In this document: positions 15,469-24,327 of the stretch, piece by piece
Layout: the number at the start of each line of letters is the position of its first letter
Numbering within the stretch: the first letter of the stretch is position 1
Origin: an uncultured Slackia sp.
Lineage (GTDB): Bacteria > Actinomycetota > Coriobacteriia > Coriobacteriales > Eggerthellaceae
NCBI RefSeq assembly: GCF_959608125.1
Contig: NZ_CAUHPG010000009.1
Location: 22,038 to 86,037, forward strand
Reading direction: 5' to 3'
Length of the DNA: 64,000 nt
Notes under the pieces: model-generated
What the model saw: the letters and a program-made list of their open reading frames with translations, nothing else
Database searches by the model: none
What the model was told of the DNA's origin: nothing
Translations under genes and position numbers: made by a program

Positions 15469-17430
15469 ATGAGTTTTATGGGCCTTGCCCGCAAAGATCT
15501 TGTTATCGTGGCGGTGCTGCTTTCGGGCACGCTTCTCGCCGTTCTTAACCAAACGCTTCTTTCTCCGGCTTTGCCTGCCATCATGAACGGACTGCAGGTC
15601 GATGCGACCACCGTGCAGTGGCTGACGTCGGGCTATTCGCTCGTCGAAGCCGTGGTCATCCCGCTCTCGGCGTTTCTTATCGGCCGTTTCACTACGAGGC
15701 AGCTGTTCATTACGGGCTTGAGCCTGTTCACCGCCGGCAGCTTTCTTGCGGCTATCGCTCCGCATTTCAGCGTGCTGCTGCTCGGCCGCGTGCTGCAGGC
15801 GGCTTGCACGGGCATGGTCATGCCTATGGTAATGACCGTCATCCTGCTGGTCATTCCGCGCGAAAAACGCGGCCAGGCCATGGGCGTCATCGGATTGATC
15901 ATCGGCTTCGCGCCGGCGATCGGCCCGTCCGTCGCAGGCCTTCTGGTCGATTCGGTGGGGTGGCGTGCGCTGTTCGTCATCGTTACCGTGCTGTCGGTGG
16001 CGGTGTTGCTTCTGTCCGTCAAGGTGCTGAAGAATTACGGTAGCTTCGAGCGCTCGAAATTCGATGCGGTTTCGGTGGTCCTTTCGTCGGTGGGCCTGGT
16101 GTGCCTGCTGTACGGCTTGTCCACTTTCTCCTCGGGAGACAATCTCGTGGTCACGGGCGTGCTGGTGGCGGCCGGCGTCGTGGTTACGGGCTTGTATGTG
16201 CGCCGCCAGTTCAAGCTTCCCGAGCCTATGCTGAAAATCGACATCCTGAAGACGCGCAAATACGCCACCACGGTGGCCATCGTGATGCTCATCCAGGTAT
16301 CGCTCATGGGCACGGGCGTCATCACCCCGCTGTATATTCAAGGCGTGCGCGGCTATTCGGCCACCGCATCGGGCGTCGCGATGCTGCCGGGCGCGTTGAT
16401 CGGTGCGGCGCTCGGCTTGGTCGCGGGCCGTCTGTTCGACCGTTACGGCGTGCGCCGCGTGGCCATTCCCGGCTTCGCGGTCACGATAGTCGGCGCCGCC
16501 GGCTTGGTGGCTTTGGGCATCGATACCGATATCGTGGTCATCAGCCTTGTGTACACGGTGCTGACCGCCGGTCTGCAGTTCGCTATGACGCCGATCAATA
16601 CCTGGGGCCTCAATTCTCTCGACAACCGCGTGCTGCAGCATGCCCAGGGCTTGTCGAACACGCTCAATCAGGTCGCCGCTTCGTTCGGCACCGCGCTGCT
16701 GGTGTCCATTTCCGCGTTCGGCCCGGCGGTTGCTCCCGGGGCCGATTCTCAGGTCCAGGCCTATACCGGATACCACCTGGCATTCTGTACCACCGCGGTC
16801 CTGCTCGTTATCGCATTCCTGGTAATCCTGGTCTTCGTGCGCGGCGATAAGAAGCAGGCGTCTGCACCTCAGGTCGCACAGGTCGCCGAGGGCGCTTCGA
16901 CATGGGAGACGGCGCATGTCGGGCATGTGAAGTCGACGGCCGCATGGCGCGGCGGCGCAGCCGAGGTCGGCTACAAAGACCTGACGGTGCGTCATGCCAT
17001 GACCACCGATCCCGCATACGTCACCGTCGATGCGACGATGCGCGACGTGGTTCGCTTGCTGGCCGCGACCGAAACGAGCGGCGTCCCTGTGATCGATGCG
17101 TCGCGTCGTGTTGTTGGATTCGTGTCCGATGGCGACGTGGCATCGTATCTGGGCCGCAACGAATCGTCGCTGTTCGATGCGACGCTCAATCTGTATCGCT
17201 TCGCCGACGATGACGAGCCTCAGATTCGTCTTGCCCGCATGCTCGATTTGAACGTCATGGACATGGCGACGCGGCATGTTATCGCCGTCGAGGCCGACGA
17301 TTCGCTCGACGAGGCGTGCCATATGTTGGCATCCAAGCGAATCAAGAAGGTGCCTGTCGTGGAGGGCGGCGTGCTGGTCGGGTCGCTTTCTCGTCGCAAT
17401 ATCGTGCAGGCTGTCGCCGCAGGGTTGTAA
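15469..17430 (+). CDS. MFS drug exporter (DHA2-like, 14 TM) fused to a C-terminal CBS pair
   Basis: A 653-residue fusion. Residues 1-460 are a 14-helix DHA2/EmrB-QacA-type exporter, with LNQTLLSPALPAI (motif D1 region), QWLTSGYSL, GRVLQAACTG and the motif-C-like GFAPAIGPSVAGLLVD. After a 45-residue linker come two CBS domains, about 505-560 (VRHAMTTDPAYVTVDATM, then VVGFVSDGDV) and 597-650 (RHVIAVEADDSLDEA, then KKVPVVEGGVLVGSLSRRN). CBS pairs bind adenosyl ligands, so nucleotide-gated export is inferred. AGGAGG precedes the ATG. Two inverted repeats upstream suggest repressor control. Confidence 0.9.
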   Translation: MSFMGLARKDLVIVAVLLSGTLLAVLNQTLLSPALPAIMNGLQVDATTVQWLTSGYSLVEAVVIPLSAFLIGRFTTRQLFITGLSLFTAGSFLAAIAPHFSVLLLGRVLQAACTGMVMPMVMTVILLVIPREKRGQAMGVIGLIIGFAPAIGPSVAGLLVDSVGWRALFVIVTVLSVAVLLLSVKVLKNYGSFERSKFDAVSVVLSSVGLVCLLYGLSTFSSGDNLVVTGVLVAAGVVVTGLYVRRQFKLPEPMLKIDILKTRKYATTVAIVMLIQVSLMGTGVITPLYIQGVRGYSATASGVAMLPGALIGAALGLVAGRLFDRYGVRRVAIPGFAVTIVGAAGLVALGIDTDIVVISLVYTVLTAGLQFAMTPINTWGLNSLDNRVLQHAQGLSNTLNQVAASFGTALLVSISAFGPAVAPGADSQVQAYTGYHLAFCTTAVLLVIAFLVILVFVRGDKKQASAPQVAQVAEGASTWETAHVGHVKSTAAWRGGAAEVGYKDLTVRHAMTTDPAYVTVDATMRDVVRLLAATETSGVPVIDASRRVVGFVSDGDVASYLGRNESSLFDATLNLYRFADDDEPQIRLARMLDLNVMDMATRHVIAVEADDSLDEACHMLASKRIKKVPVVEGGVLVGSLSRRNIVQAVAAGL

Positions 17431-17482
17431 GCGTCGTTTGCGAGCGCATTCTCGTATGGCGGTATGAAGCGAGAAACGAAAG

Positions 17483-17516
17483 GGCCCGCCGAGTCTTCTC
17501 GGCGGGCCTTCTTCTT
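17483..17516. terminator. Bidirectional terminator between MFS-CBS and dipeptidase genes
   Basis: An 11-bp stem (17483-17493 with 17498-17508), loop TCTT, T-rich tail on the plus side. The genes on either side converge on it. Confidence 0.85.
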
Positions 17517-17563
17517 CGATCGTCATTCAGCGGGCTTTTCGTTTTTGTCCGCTTTATGCCGCG

Positions 17564-18985
17564 TTATTCGCTCAGCGTGGTGAGGTCGATTTCCATCAGG
17601 CGCTTGAGCGTCAGGATATAGGTGCGCATGGCGCGTTTCAGGGTCTCTTCGGAGATGCCCTCGTCGGCGCCGTGCATCGGACCGACCCATGCGGGGTACT
17701 CGTCGTGCGGGTCTTCGGGGCCGAAGCTCGCCGCGCACGGGAATTCGCGGGCATAGGTGCCGCCGCCGATGGTGAAGGGCTCGCCGTCGAGGCCGGTGGC
17801 TTCGCGGTACGATTCGGCGAGGATCTTGATCGCGGGGCTATCGGGCTTCATCAGGAAAGGCTCCATGAGCAGGACGTTTTCGATCGTCGCTTCGCCTTCT
17901 TCGGCGACAGGCGTGAGTTTCGCCATGAGGTCGTCGCGATTGGTGGAGGTGGGGAAGCGGATGTCGATCGTCAGCTTCAGGCGTCCTTCTTCGAAGTGGA
18001 TAGTGCCTGCGATGCAGGTCAGCGGATCGAAGAATCCGTCGCAGGTGTCGATGCCGACCGAGCTGCCGTCGGTGGAGTCCATGATGCGGCCTATCATGCG
18101 CAGGAAGACGTTTTCGTCCTCGGTGCACAGGTCATTGGCCAGGGCGTATTTCACGAGCATGTCGATGGCGTTCACGGTGCCTTCGGGCATGGAGGCGTGG
18201 CCGCCGCGGCCGGTGGATACCAGTCGCGCGTATTCGCCTTCGGAGGAGATGTCGATGCCGGGGGCCGCGGGCAGCTCGGCGGCATCGGCGCGCACGACGA
18301 GCGTGGCCTGGCTGGGAACGGCGTTGGTGGAAGCGTCGCCGGTGGTGAAGTCGATGATGTTGCCGCCGACGAACTGCTTCGAAGTGATCAGGCCGTCGAA
18401 GCCGCCCTTTTCGCCATAGCAGACGGGGAACATGTCGTCGGGAGTGAACAGGAAGGCCGGCGCCGGGTAGTTCTCAAGGTAGTAGGCCACGTCTTTCATC
18501 GTGCCCGTTTCCTCGTTGGTGCCGATCAGCATGCGCAGCGTGTAGGGGAGCTTCCAGTTCTTGTCTTTGAAGAACTTCATGCAGTACAGGGAAACGACGA
18601 GCGGGCCCTTGTCGTCGAGGGTGCCGCGGCCGAGCAGGAATCCGTCTTTGCGCAGAAGCGTCCACGGATCGAGCGTCCAGCCGACGCCCGGCGAGACCAC
18701 GTCGGAGTGGCAGATCATGGCGAGCAGCGTGTCGCTTTCGCCCTTCAGGTCGGCGATGCCGATTTCGCCCTTGTCGTCGAATGCGTCGAAGCCCAGGCGC
18801 GACGCCAGATCGACGGCGGCGCGAAGGCCGTCGTGCGCCTCGGGGCCGCTGGGGTCTTCGGGCGTGGCGCGATCGAAGTCGACTACACTGGGAATGGCGA
18901 TGAGCTTGCCGATCTCGTCGACGATTTCCTCCCAGTTTTCGTCGATGAACTCATCGACCTCTTTCAGAAATTCGGTATTAGGCAT
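17564..18985 (-). CDS. M20-family dipeptidase, PepV/Sapep-like
   Basis: The 473-residue protein is a dinuclear-zinc peptidase of family M20. Metal ligands are seen in ICHSDVV, RGTLDDKGP and GTNEETG, with further ligands near GGHASMPEG and the C-terminal GPMHGADEG. The long lid domain (about 200-380) and overall length match PepV dipeptidases, which cleave dipeptides with an unblocked N terminus in the cytoplasm. GGGGATCGC precedes the ATG at 18985. It is a single gene between a terminator and the tRNA cluster. Confidence 0.9.
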   Translation of the reverse strand: MPNTEFLKEVDEFIDENWEEIVDEIGKLIAIPSVVDFDRATPEDPSGPEAHDGLRAAVDLASRLGFDAFDDKGEIGIADLKGESDTLLAMICHSDVVSPGVGWTLDPWTLLRKDGFLLGRGTLDDKGPLVVSLYCMKFFKDKNWKLPYTLRMLIGTNEETGTMKDVAYYLENYPAPAFLFTPDDMFPVCYGEKGGFDGLITSKQFVGGNIIDFTTGDASTNAVPSQATLVVRADAAELPAAPGIDISSEGEYARLVSTGRGGHASMPEGTVNAIDMLVKYALANDLCTEDENVFLRMIGRIMDSTDGSSVGIDTCDGFFDPLTCIAGTIHFEEGRLKLTIDIRFPTSTNRDDLMAKLTPVAEEGEATIENVLLMEPFLMKPDSPAIKILAESYREATGLDGEPFTIGGGTYAREFPCAASFGPEDPHDEYPAWVGPMHGADEGISEETLKRAMRTYILTLKRLMEIDLTTLSE

Positions 18986-19139
18986 GCGATCCCCTATCCT
19001 CTCTCTTGCATCGGGGATGGTACGGGCCTATTCTACTACAGCGTTTCCGCAGGAAAAGAGCTGTTGCCCGTTCGGCATGTCCGTCGAGGCGGATGCGGAG
19101 TGCATGCGCCGTTTCGGCGAAAACGTCGCGAACGCATTC

Positions 19140-19168
19140 TTGGCAGGACGGCTCCATTCGTTTATAAT
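19140..19168 (+). promoter_or_regulatory. Promoter of tRNA-Leu
   Basis: TTGGCA (19140-19145), a 17-bp spacer and TATAAT (19163-19168) sit just ahead of the tRNA. Confidence 0.85.
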
Positions 19169-19178
19169 GCACCTCTGC

Positions 19179-19262
19179 GCCCGAGTGACGGAATGGCAGA
19201 CGTGGCGGTCTCAAAAACCGTTGTTGAAAGACGTGCGAGTTCGAATCTCGCCTCGGGCACCA
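19179..19262 (+). tRNA. tRNA-Leu (CAA)
   Basis: Class II tRNA with acceptor stem 19179-19185 / 19252-19258, a long variable arm and encoded CCA at 19260-19262. The anticodon loop CTCAAAA gives anticodon CAA (19212-19214). Confidence 0.97.
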
Positions 19263-19324
19263 TTTCGATTGATCGAAGGCGCGCAAGCGCCTTTCTTTAT
19301 ATGCGAATACTTTTTAGAATCTCA

Positions 19325-19353
19325 TTGACCGCAATGCCTTTCGCAGGTAAAAT
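19325..19353 (+). promoter_or_regulatory. Promoter of tRNA-Lys
   Basis: TTGACC (19325-19330), a 17-bp spacer and TAAAAT (19348-19353). A 9-bp inverted repeat at 19342-19364 overlaps the -10 box. Confidence 0.8.
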
Positions 19354-19385
19354 ACTTACCTGCGCAATCGCGCATATCATGAAGT

Positions 19386-19461
19386 GGGCCGTTAGCTCAG
19401 CTGGTAGAGCAGGGGACTTTTAATCCCAAGGCCGCGGGTTCGACTCCCTCACGGCCCACCA
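19386..19461 (+). tRNA. tRNA-Lys (TTT)
   Basis: Acceptor stem 19386-19392 / 19451-19457, D-loop AGCTCAGCTGGTAGAGC, anticodon TTT (19419-19421), T-loop TTCGACT, encoded CCA. Confidence 0.97.
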
Positions 19462-19476
19462 TGCATGATTCACGGA

Positions 19477-19502
19477 AGGTCGGGCATTGCCCGCCTTTTT
19501 TG
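19477..19502 (+). terminator. Probable terminator between tRNA-Lys and tRNA-Gln
   Basis: A short GC stem with one mismatch (about 19477-19485 with 19489-19497) and a run of seven T. tRNA-Gln begins only a dozen bases later, so it needs read-through or an unseen promoter. Confidence 0.6.
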
Positions 19503-19513
19503 TAGCGGCGCAT

Positions 19514-19587
19514 TGGGCCATGGTGTAATGGCAGCACAAGGGTTTTTGGTGCCTTTAGTCTAGGTTCGAGTCCTGGTGGCCCAGCCA
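19514..19587 (+). tRNA. tRNA-Gln (TTG)
   Basis: Acceptor TGGGCCA (19514-19520) pairs with TGGCCCA (19577-19583). Anticodon TTG at 19546-19548, T-loop TTCGAGT, encoded CCA at 19585-19587. Confidence 0.96.
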
Positions 19588-19643
19588 GTCCCGTCATGCA
19601 GCTTGTTTCGGAGCTTCGATTTCTTTATGAATGAGAGTTTCTC

Positions 19644-19672
19644 TAGACGAAACGGCAATGACCCGCTATAAT
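19644..19672 (+). promoter_or_regulatory. Promoter of tRNA-Thr
   Basis: TAGACG (19644-19649), a 17-bp spacer and TATAAT (19667-19672). A small hairpin (GCATTT/AAATGC, 19681-19696) lies between it and the tRNA. Confidence 0.75.
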
Positions 19673-19701
19673 TCTCACTCGCATTTAAAAAAATGCAGTG
19701 T

Positions 19702-19777
19702 GCCGATGTGGCTCAGTTGGTAGAGCAACGCACTCGTAATGCGTAGGTCAGCGGTTCGAGTCCGCTCATCGGCTCCA
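19702..19777 (+). tRNA. tRNA-Thr (CGT)
   Basis: Acceptor GCCGATG (19702-19708) pairs with CATCGGC (19767-19773). Anticodon CGT at 19735-19737, encoded CCA. Confidence 0.97.
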
Positions 19778-19787
19778 CGAAATGTCA

Positions 19788-19816
19788 GGTCGTCGCCTTC
19801 GGGCGGCGGCCTTTTT
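19788..19816 (+). terminator. Terminator after the tRNA-Thr gene
   Basis: A 10-bp stem (19788-19797 with 19802-19811) closed by a TTCG tetraloop and followed by five T. Confidence 0.85.
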
Positions 19817-20123
19817 CGTTTTTTCAGGGCGCTCGAGGTCATTTTTTCGAGGCTTTGGCAGGAATTCGGCGATATGCACGGCCGAATGCTTGGGTCGTGG
19901 GCGCATGTCCTTGCGTTTTCCCAGGTGGGCGCTGCGCGTCTTGCCCTCTGGCCGCGTGAGCCGTGCCAAACCGGCAAAAAATCGGCACGCCAAGGCCTTA
20001 AAATACAAGGATGTTTTTACGAGTGCATAATCGTTGGATACTTTCGTTCATATTTGCAAATAAATGCATATATGAAGAAAACGAGGAGTACGGGCGCCTT
20101 AGGGGCCGTGTGAAGGAGGGGCT
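19817..20123. other. Intergenic stretch before the YedK-like gene
   Basis: About 300 bases without a convincing gene. The part from 20025 to 20075 is AT-rich and includes the palindrome ATTTGCAAAT; it probably holds the promoter of the next gene. Confidence 0.4.
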
Positions 20124-20786
20124 GTGTGCCATCGGTTCACCATGCTGATGCACGATGAGACGCAGGGTGTCGTTCGGGCGCTTTTCTACGGCACGGCTCC
20201 GGTTTGGGAGCCCGATTGGCCGGCGGGTGCGCCTCGCGCCGATGCGTTTCCAGGCTCTTGTGTCGGCATTATCGTGCCGACTGCATCGGGCGGCGTCGAG
20301 GCGGTCGAAGCGACCTGGGGATTCGCAGCGCCTTGGGCGAAGCGTCCTGTATTCAACACGCGTATCGAGACGGCGCTGTCGTCCGAAGGCGGCATGTGGA
20401 GCCGCGCCATAGCGCAGGGTCGCTGCATCGTGCCGGCCGTGCGCTTTTTCGAAACGCAGAATCAACCCGCCGCTTCGGACGGCGTTGCGAAGAAACGTCG
20501 TCGCAGCCTGTATTCGTTCGGCACGCCCGACGGCGGTCCGATGTTATTGGCAGGCGTGCAGCAAGACGGGTGCTTCTCGGTGGTCACCACGCAGCCCAAT
20601 GCAAGCGTCGCCCCTGTTCACGACCGCATGCCGATCGTGCTTTCATGGCACGAGGCATGGCGCTGGCTCGGCGACGGGTTCGCGTCGCTGGCCGACCGAG
20701 GCTCCATCGTCTTGGAATCGCGCTTCGAGCAGCGGTCCGAGTCGTGCTCCAGCATCCCTGCCGACGGTCAGATGAGCCTGTTCTGA
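20124..20786 (+). CDS. SOS response-associated (SRAP) protein, YedK/HMCES family
   Basis: The 220-residue protein belongs to the SRAP family, which forms a covalent thiazolidine link with abasic sites in single-stranded DNA. Key residues are all visible: Cys2 directly after the initiator Met, Asn78 and Arg80 in FNTRIET, Glu110 in RFFET and His166 in PVHDRMP. The GTG start at 20124 follows GGAGG and places Cys at position 2 as the chemistry requires. It stands alone and converges on ilvC. Confidence 0.93.
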   Translation: MCHRFTMLMHDETQGVVRALFYGTAPVWEPDWPAGAPRADAFPGSCVGIIVPTASGGVEAVEATWGFAAPWAKRPVFNTRIETALSSEGGMWSRAIAQGRCIVPAVRFFETQNQPAASDGVAKKRRRSLYSFGTPDGGPMLLAGVQQDGCFSVVTTQPNASVAPVHDRMPIVLSWHEAWRWLGDGFASLADRGSIVLESRFEQRSESCSSIPADGQMSLF

Positions 20787-20823
20787 GTTTTCGTCATCGG
20801 TGTTTTCCGTCTTCCGAAATGCG

Positions 20824-20847
20824 AAAAGGACGCCAAGGCGTCCTTTT
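20824..20847. terminator. Bidirectional terminator, YedK-like gene / ilvC
   Basis: An 11-base inverted repeat (20824-20834 with 20837-20847) with A and T tracts at the ends serves the two convergent genes. Confidence 0.85.
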
Positions 20848-20879
20848 CGTTCATCTGCTTCGCGCGGCGTATTGAAGCG

Positions 20880-21878
20880 TTAGTCCTTCTTGATCCAGCT
20901 GAACATGGAGCGGATCTTCTCGCCCGTCTGCTCGATTTCGTGCGTGTTGATGGCTTCGCGCTGTTCGAGCAGCCACTTGTGGTCGTTCTCGCAGTCGGCC
21001 ACGAACTCGCGAGCGAACTCGCCGTTCTGGATGCGCTCCAGGATGAGCTTCATGGCCTCGCGGCTCTGCTCGTTGATGACCTTGGGGCCGGCGTAGTACT
21101 CGCCGTACTCGGCGGTGTTGGAGATGGAGTAGTTCATGAAGTGGATGCCGCTCTCGTACATGAGGTCGACGATCATCTTCATCTCGTGGTAGCACTCGAA
21201 GTAGGCAAGCTCCGGCGGATAGCCCGCCTCGGTCAGGGTCTCGAAGCCGGCCTTCACCAGCTCGACCAGGCCGCCGCAGAGCACGGCCTGCTCGCCGAAC
21301 AGGTCTTCTTCGGTCTCTTCCTTGAAGGTCGCCTTGATGATGCCGGAGCGGGCGCCGCCCACGCCCCAGGCGTAGGACAGGGCCAGATCCCATGCGGTGC
21401 CGGTGGCATCCTGGGCGACGCAGGCCAGGCAGGGAACGCCGGAGCCTTCGGTGTACTGGCGACGCACGATGTGGCCGGGGCCCTTCGGCGCGCACATGAT
21501 CACGTTGACGCCTTCGGGGGCGACGATATAGCCGTAATGGATGTTGAAGCCGTGCGCGAATGCGAGCGTGTTGCCAGGCTTCAGATGGGCTTCGATATGC
21601 TCCTTGTAGATCTTGGGCTGCAGCTCGTCGGGAACGAGCATCATGATAAGGTCCGCTTCCTCGGCGGCCTCGTCCATCGTGGTCACCTTGAGGCCCGCTT
21701 CTTCGGCCTTGGCCCACGACGACGACCCTTCGCGCAGGCCGACGCGTACGTCGACGCCTGAATCCATGAGGTTCAGTGCATGGGCATGGCCCTGGGAGCC
21801 GTAGCCGATGACGGCGACCTTGGTGTCCTGGATGATCGAGGAATCGCAATCCTGCTCATAATAGATAGTGACGGCCAT
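20880..21878 (-). CDS. ilvC: Ketol-acid reductoisomerase (class I)
   Basis: The 332-residue enzyme converts acetolactate and acetohydroxybutyrate to dihydroxy acids using NADPH and magnesium, the third step of valine/isoleucine synthesis. It has the nucleotide loop GYGSQGHAHALNL (about 26-38), the cofactor-specificity stretch LREGSSSW, and the C-terminal metal site with LFGEQAVLCGG and CYHEMK. Length fits the short class I form. It is the last gene of the ilvD-ilvB-ilvN-ilvC set, about 100 bp after ilvN, with its own GGAGATTTC ribosome site. Confidence 0.96.
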   Translation of the reverse strand: MAVTIYYEQDCDSSIIQDTKVAVIGYGSQGHAHALNLMDSGVDVRVGLREGSSSWAKAEEAGLKVTTMDEAAEEADLIMMLVPDELQPKIYKEHIEAHLKPGNTLAFAHGFNIHYGYIVAPEGVNVIMCAPKGPGHIVRRQYTEGSGVPCLACVAQDATGTAWDLALSYAWGVGGARSGIIKATFKEETEEDLFGEQAVLCGGLVELVKAGFETLTEAGYPPELAYFECYHEMKMIVDLMYESGIHFMNYSISNTAEYGEYYAGPKVINEQSREAMKLILERIQNGEFAREFVADCENDHKWLLEQREAINTHEIEQTGEKIRSMFSWIKKD

Positions 21879-21976
21879 CTTGAAATCTCCTTCTCTTCTA
21901 TCTTCGGCGCCTGGTCAAGCGTCAAAAGTCTTGATTGTTTCGCGGCGATGCGGCTTTCTTGCCGCGTATCGTGCGC

Positions 21977-22453
21977 CTACGCCCCGCGCGACATGGCGAT
22001 CTTGCCGGTGCGCGTGAGCTGCTTGATGCCATAGGCGCGGAACAGGTCCTCGAGCGCGCCTAGCTTGTTCTCGTCGCCGGTGGCTTCGATCGTCAACGTG
22101 GTCTTGCCGACATCGACGATTTTGGCGCGGAATAGGTTCGCGACTTCGATCACCTCGTGCCGCTTTTCGGCGGGCGCGCATACCTTGAACAGCGCGAGCT
22201 CGCGTTCGAGCGCGTCCTCGTCGGTGAGGTCGCTGATCTTGTAGACGCTCACCAGCTTGTGCAGTTGCTTGGTGATCTGCTCGAAGCCCATTTCATCCGC
22301 GTTGACGATGATGGTCATGCGCGACATGGTGACGTCTTCGGTCGGCGCCACGGTGAGCGACTCGATGTTGAAGCCGCGTCGAGAAATGAGCCCGGTGACG
22401 CGCGAGAGCACGCCCGGCTTGTTTTCCACCAAGACGGAGAGGATGTGCTTCAT
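21977..22453 (-). CDS. ilvN: Acetolactate synthase small (regulatory) subunit
   Basis: A 158-residue ACT-domain protein that binds the catalytic subunit IlvB and gives valine feedback inhibition. The N terminus MKHILSVLVENKPGVLSRVTGL and the RRGFNIESLTVAPTED stretch are diagnostic. The C-terminal half has the second regulatory domain (ANLFRAKIVDVG). Its ATG overlaps the ilvB stop by one base (TAATG), so expression of the two subunits is coupled. The longer open frame into ilvB is only read-through. Confidence 0.95.
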   Translation of the reverse strand: MKHILSVLVENKPGVLSRVTGLISRRGFNIESLTVAPTEDVTMSRMTIIVNADEMGFEQITKQLHKLVSVYKISDLTDEDALERELALFKVCAPAEKRHEVIEVANLFRAKIVDVGKTTLTIEATGDENKLGALEDLFRAYGIKQLTRTGKIAMSRGA

Positions 22454-24327
22454 TACTCTTCGCCTCCTTCGGCATCGGCATCGGCGTCTTCGGCGGCCGC
22501 GCCCTTCCGGGTCACGCGCACGCCGCCGACGGTCAGGTCGATCGCGCCGATGATGTCGTCGAGCGCAGCGCCCGGAGCGACCATGGGGTAGACGTTCTGC
22601 TCGGCCGAAATGGCCACGTCGAGCAGGTAGGGGCCCTCGCTTGCGAGCATGCGGTCGATCGCCGCATCCACTTCGGCGGGGTTTTCGACGCGCTCGGCCT
22701 GCCAGCCGTAGGCATCGGCCAGTTTCACGAAATCGGGGTTCGCATCGAGCAGCGTGGAGGAGTAGCGCTCGTGGTAGAAGAGCTTCTGCCACTGATGCAC
22801 CATGCCCAACGCGCGGTTGTCCAGGATGAGCACCTTCACGGGAGCGCCGTTGATGGCGGCCGTGGCCATTTCCTGGCTGTTCATCTGGAAGCTTCCGTCG
22901 CCGGCGACGCAGACGACCTGCGCGTCAGGGCAGGCGATCTGCGCGCCCACTGCCGCGGGGAAGCCGAAGCCCATCGTGCCCAAGCCGCCGCTCGAAAGGA
23001 ACGAGCGCGGGTGGTTGCGCTTGATGTGCTGGTGAGCCCACATCTGGTGTTGGCCGACTTCGGTGGTGACGATGGAGTTGTCGGGGTCGAGCTTTTCCGA
23101 AAGGGTGTCGAGCACGATTTCGGGGATGATCTGGCCTGGGAAGTCTTCGAAATCATCGTGATAGAACGGCCAGCGGCGGCGCCATTCGTCGCACTGGGCG
23201 AACCATTCCGTGCCGACGGGGGCCAGCTGCGTCTTCTCGATCAGCGCGTTCATGCCGGCCAAGATTCCCTGCGCGTCGCCGACGATCGGCACCTTAGGGT
23301 CGCGAATCTTGCCGATTTCGGCCGGATCGATGTCGATGTGGATGACCGTGGCGTGCGGAGCGAACTCGGACAGCTTGCCGGTCACGCGGTCGGAGAAGCG
23401 CGCGCCAACGCAGATAAGCAGGTCGCATTCGGTCATGGCCATGTTGGCGTACTTGGATCCGTGCATGCCTACGGGGCCCAGGTTGAGCTCGTCGTCGGCG
23501 GGGAAGGCGCCTTTCGCCATAAGCGTGGTGACCACGGGAATCCGCATGGAGCGCGCGAGCTGCGCCAGCTCGGCGCAGGCATGCGATGCCACGACGCCGC
23601 CGCCCACGTACAGCAGCGGGCGATTCGACTGCTCGATGAGCGAGACGGCCTGCTTGACCTGCTTGACGTTGCCGCGGTAGGTGGGGCGGTAGCTGGGCAG
23701 GTTCACGCTGTCGGGGTATTCGAACACCATTTCGGCGCTGGCCAAATCGCTTGGGATGTCGATGAGCACGGGGCCCGGGCGTCCGGTTGAGGCGATATAG
23801 AAGGCCTCGCGGAAGGTGCGGGTGAGGTCGTCGGTGGACTGCAAAAGGAAGCTGTGCTTGACCACGGGCATGGTGATGCCCACGATGTCGGATTCCTGGA
23901 ACGCGTCGGTGCCGATCACGCCGCGGGTCACCTGGCCCGTGATGATCACCATGGGGACGCTGTCCATGCAGGCGGTGGCGATGCCCGTGACCGTGTTCGT
24001 GGCGCCGGGACCGCTGGTCACCAGCACGACGCCCACCTTGCCCGTGGCGCGCGCATAGCCATCGGCCATGTGGGTGGCGCCCTGTTCGTGGCGCGCCAGC
24101 ACGTGGCGGATCTTCTTGGAGCCGTACAGCGCGTCGTAGATCTTGATCGCCTGTCCGCCCGGGTAGCCGAAAATGGTATCGACGCCTTCGGCCTCAAGCG
24201 ATGCGATGACGGCCTGCGCGCCCGTCATGGTTTTGCCTTGTTTTTCCGTTGCGCTGCCCGGGCCGAAGGGCTTCCCCTCCACGGCGCGCTCTTTGCGGGC
24301 AAGCTGCGTGTCTCGGTTGTCGATCAT
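22453..24327 (-). CDS. ilvB: Acetolactate synthase large (catalytic) subunit
   Basis: The 624-residue thiamine-diphosphate enzyme condenses pyruvate with pyruvate or 2-oxobutyrate. Seen in order: GYPGGQAIKIYDAL with the catalytic Glu in VLARHEQGATHMADGYARATG, the FAD-binding middle domain and the ThDP motif GDGSFQMNSQE ending in LDN. About 32 residues precede the usual MTGAQAVIASLEAEG start. The ATG at 24327 is kept because it overlaps the ilvD stop as ATGA. The C-terminal 15 residues are Asp/Glu/Ala-rich. Confidence 0.95.
   Translation of the reverse strand: MIDNRDTQLARKERAVEGKPFGPGSATEKQGKTMTGAQAVIASLEAEGVDTIFGYPGGQAIKIYDALYGSKKIRHVLARHEQGATHMADGYARATGKVGVVLVTSGPGATNTVTGIATACMDSVPMVIITGQVTRGVIGTDAFQESDIVGITMPVVKHSFLLQSTDDLTRTFREAFYIASTGRPGPVLIDIPSDLASAEMVFEYPDSVNLPSYRPTYRGNVKQVKQAVSLIEQSNRPLLYVGGGVVASHACAELAQLARSMRIPVVTTLMAKGAFPADDELNLGPVGMHGSKYANMAMTECDLLICVGARFSDRVTGKLSEFAPHATVIHIDIDPAEIGKIRDPKVPIVGDAQGILAGMNALIEKTQLAPVGTEWFAQCDEWRRRWPFYHDDFEDFPGQIIPEIVLDTLSEKLDPDNSIVTTEVGQHQMWAHQHIKRNHPRSFLSSGGLGTMGFGFPAAVGAQIACPDAQVVCVAGDGSFQMNSQEMATAAINGAPVKVLILDNRALGMVHQWQKLFYHERYSSTLLDANPDFVKLADAYGWQAERVENPAEVDAAIDRMLASEGPYLLDVAISAEQNVYPMVAPGAALDDIIGAIDLTVGGVRVTRKGAAAEDADADAEGGEE

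Noticed and set aside
19179..19777. An integrated mobile element at the tRNA cluster
   Set aside because: The four tRNAs are intact, no integrase or attachment repeat is seen, and flanking genes are core functions.
19739..20113. A 124-codon frame beginning inside tRNA-Thr
   Set aside because: It starts within the tRNA and runs through its terminator; composition looks non-coding.
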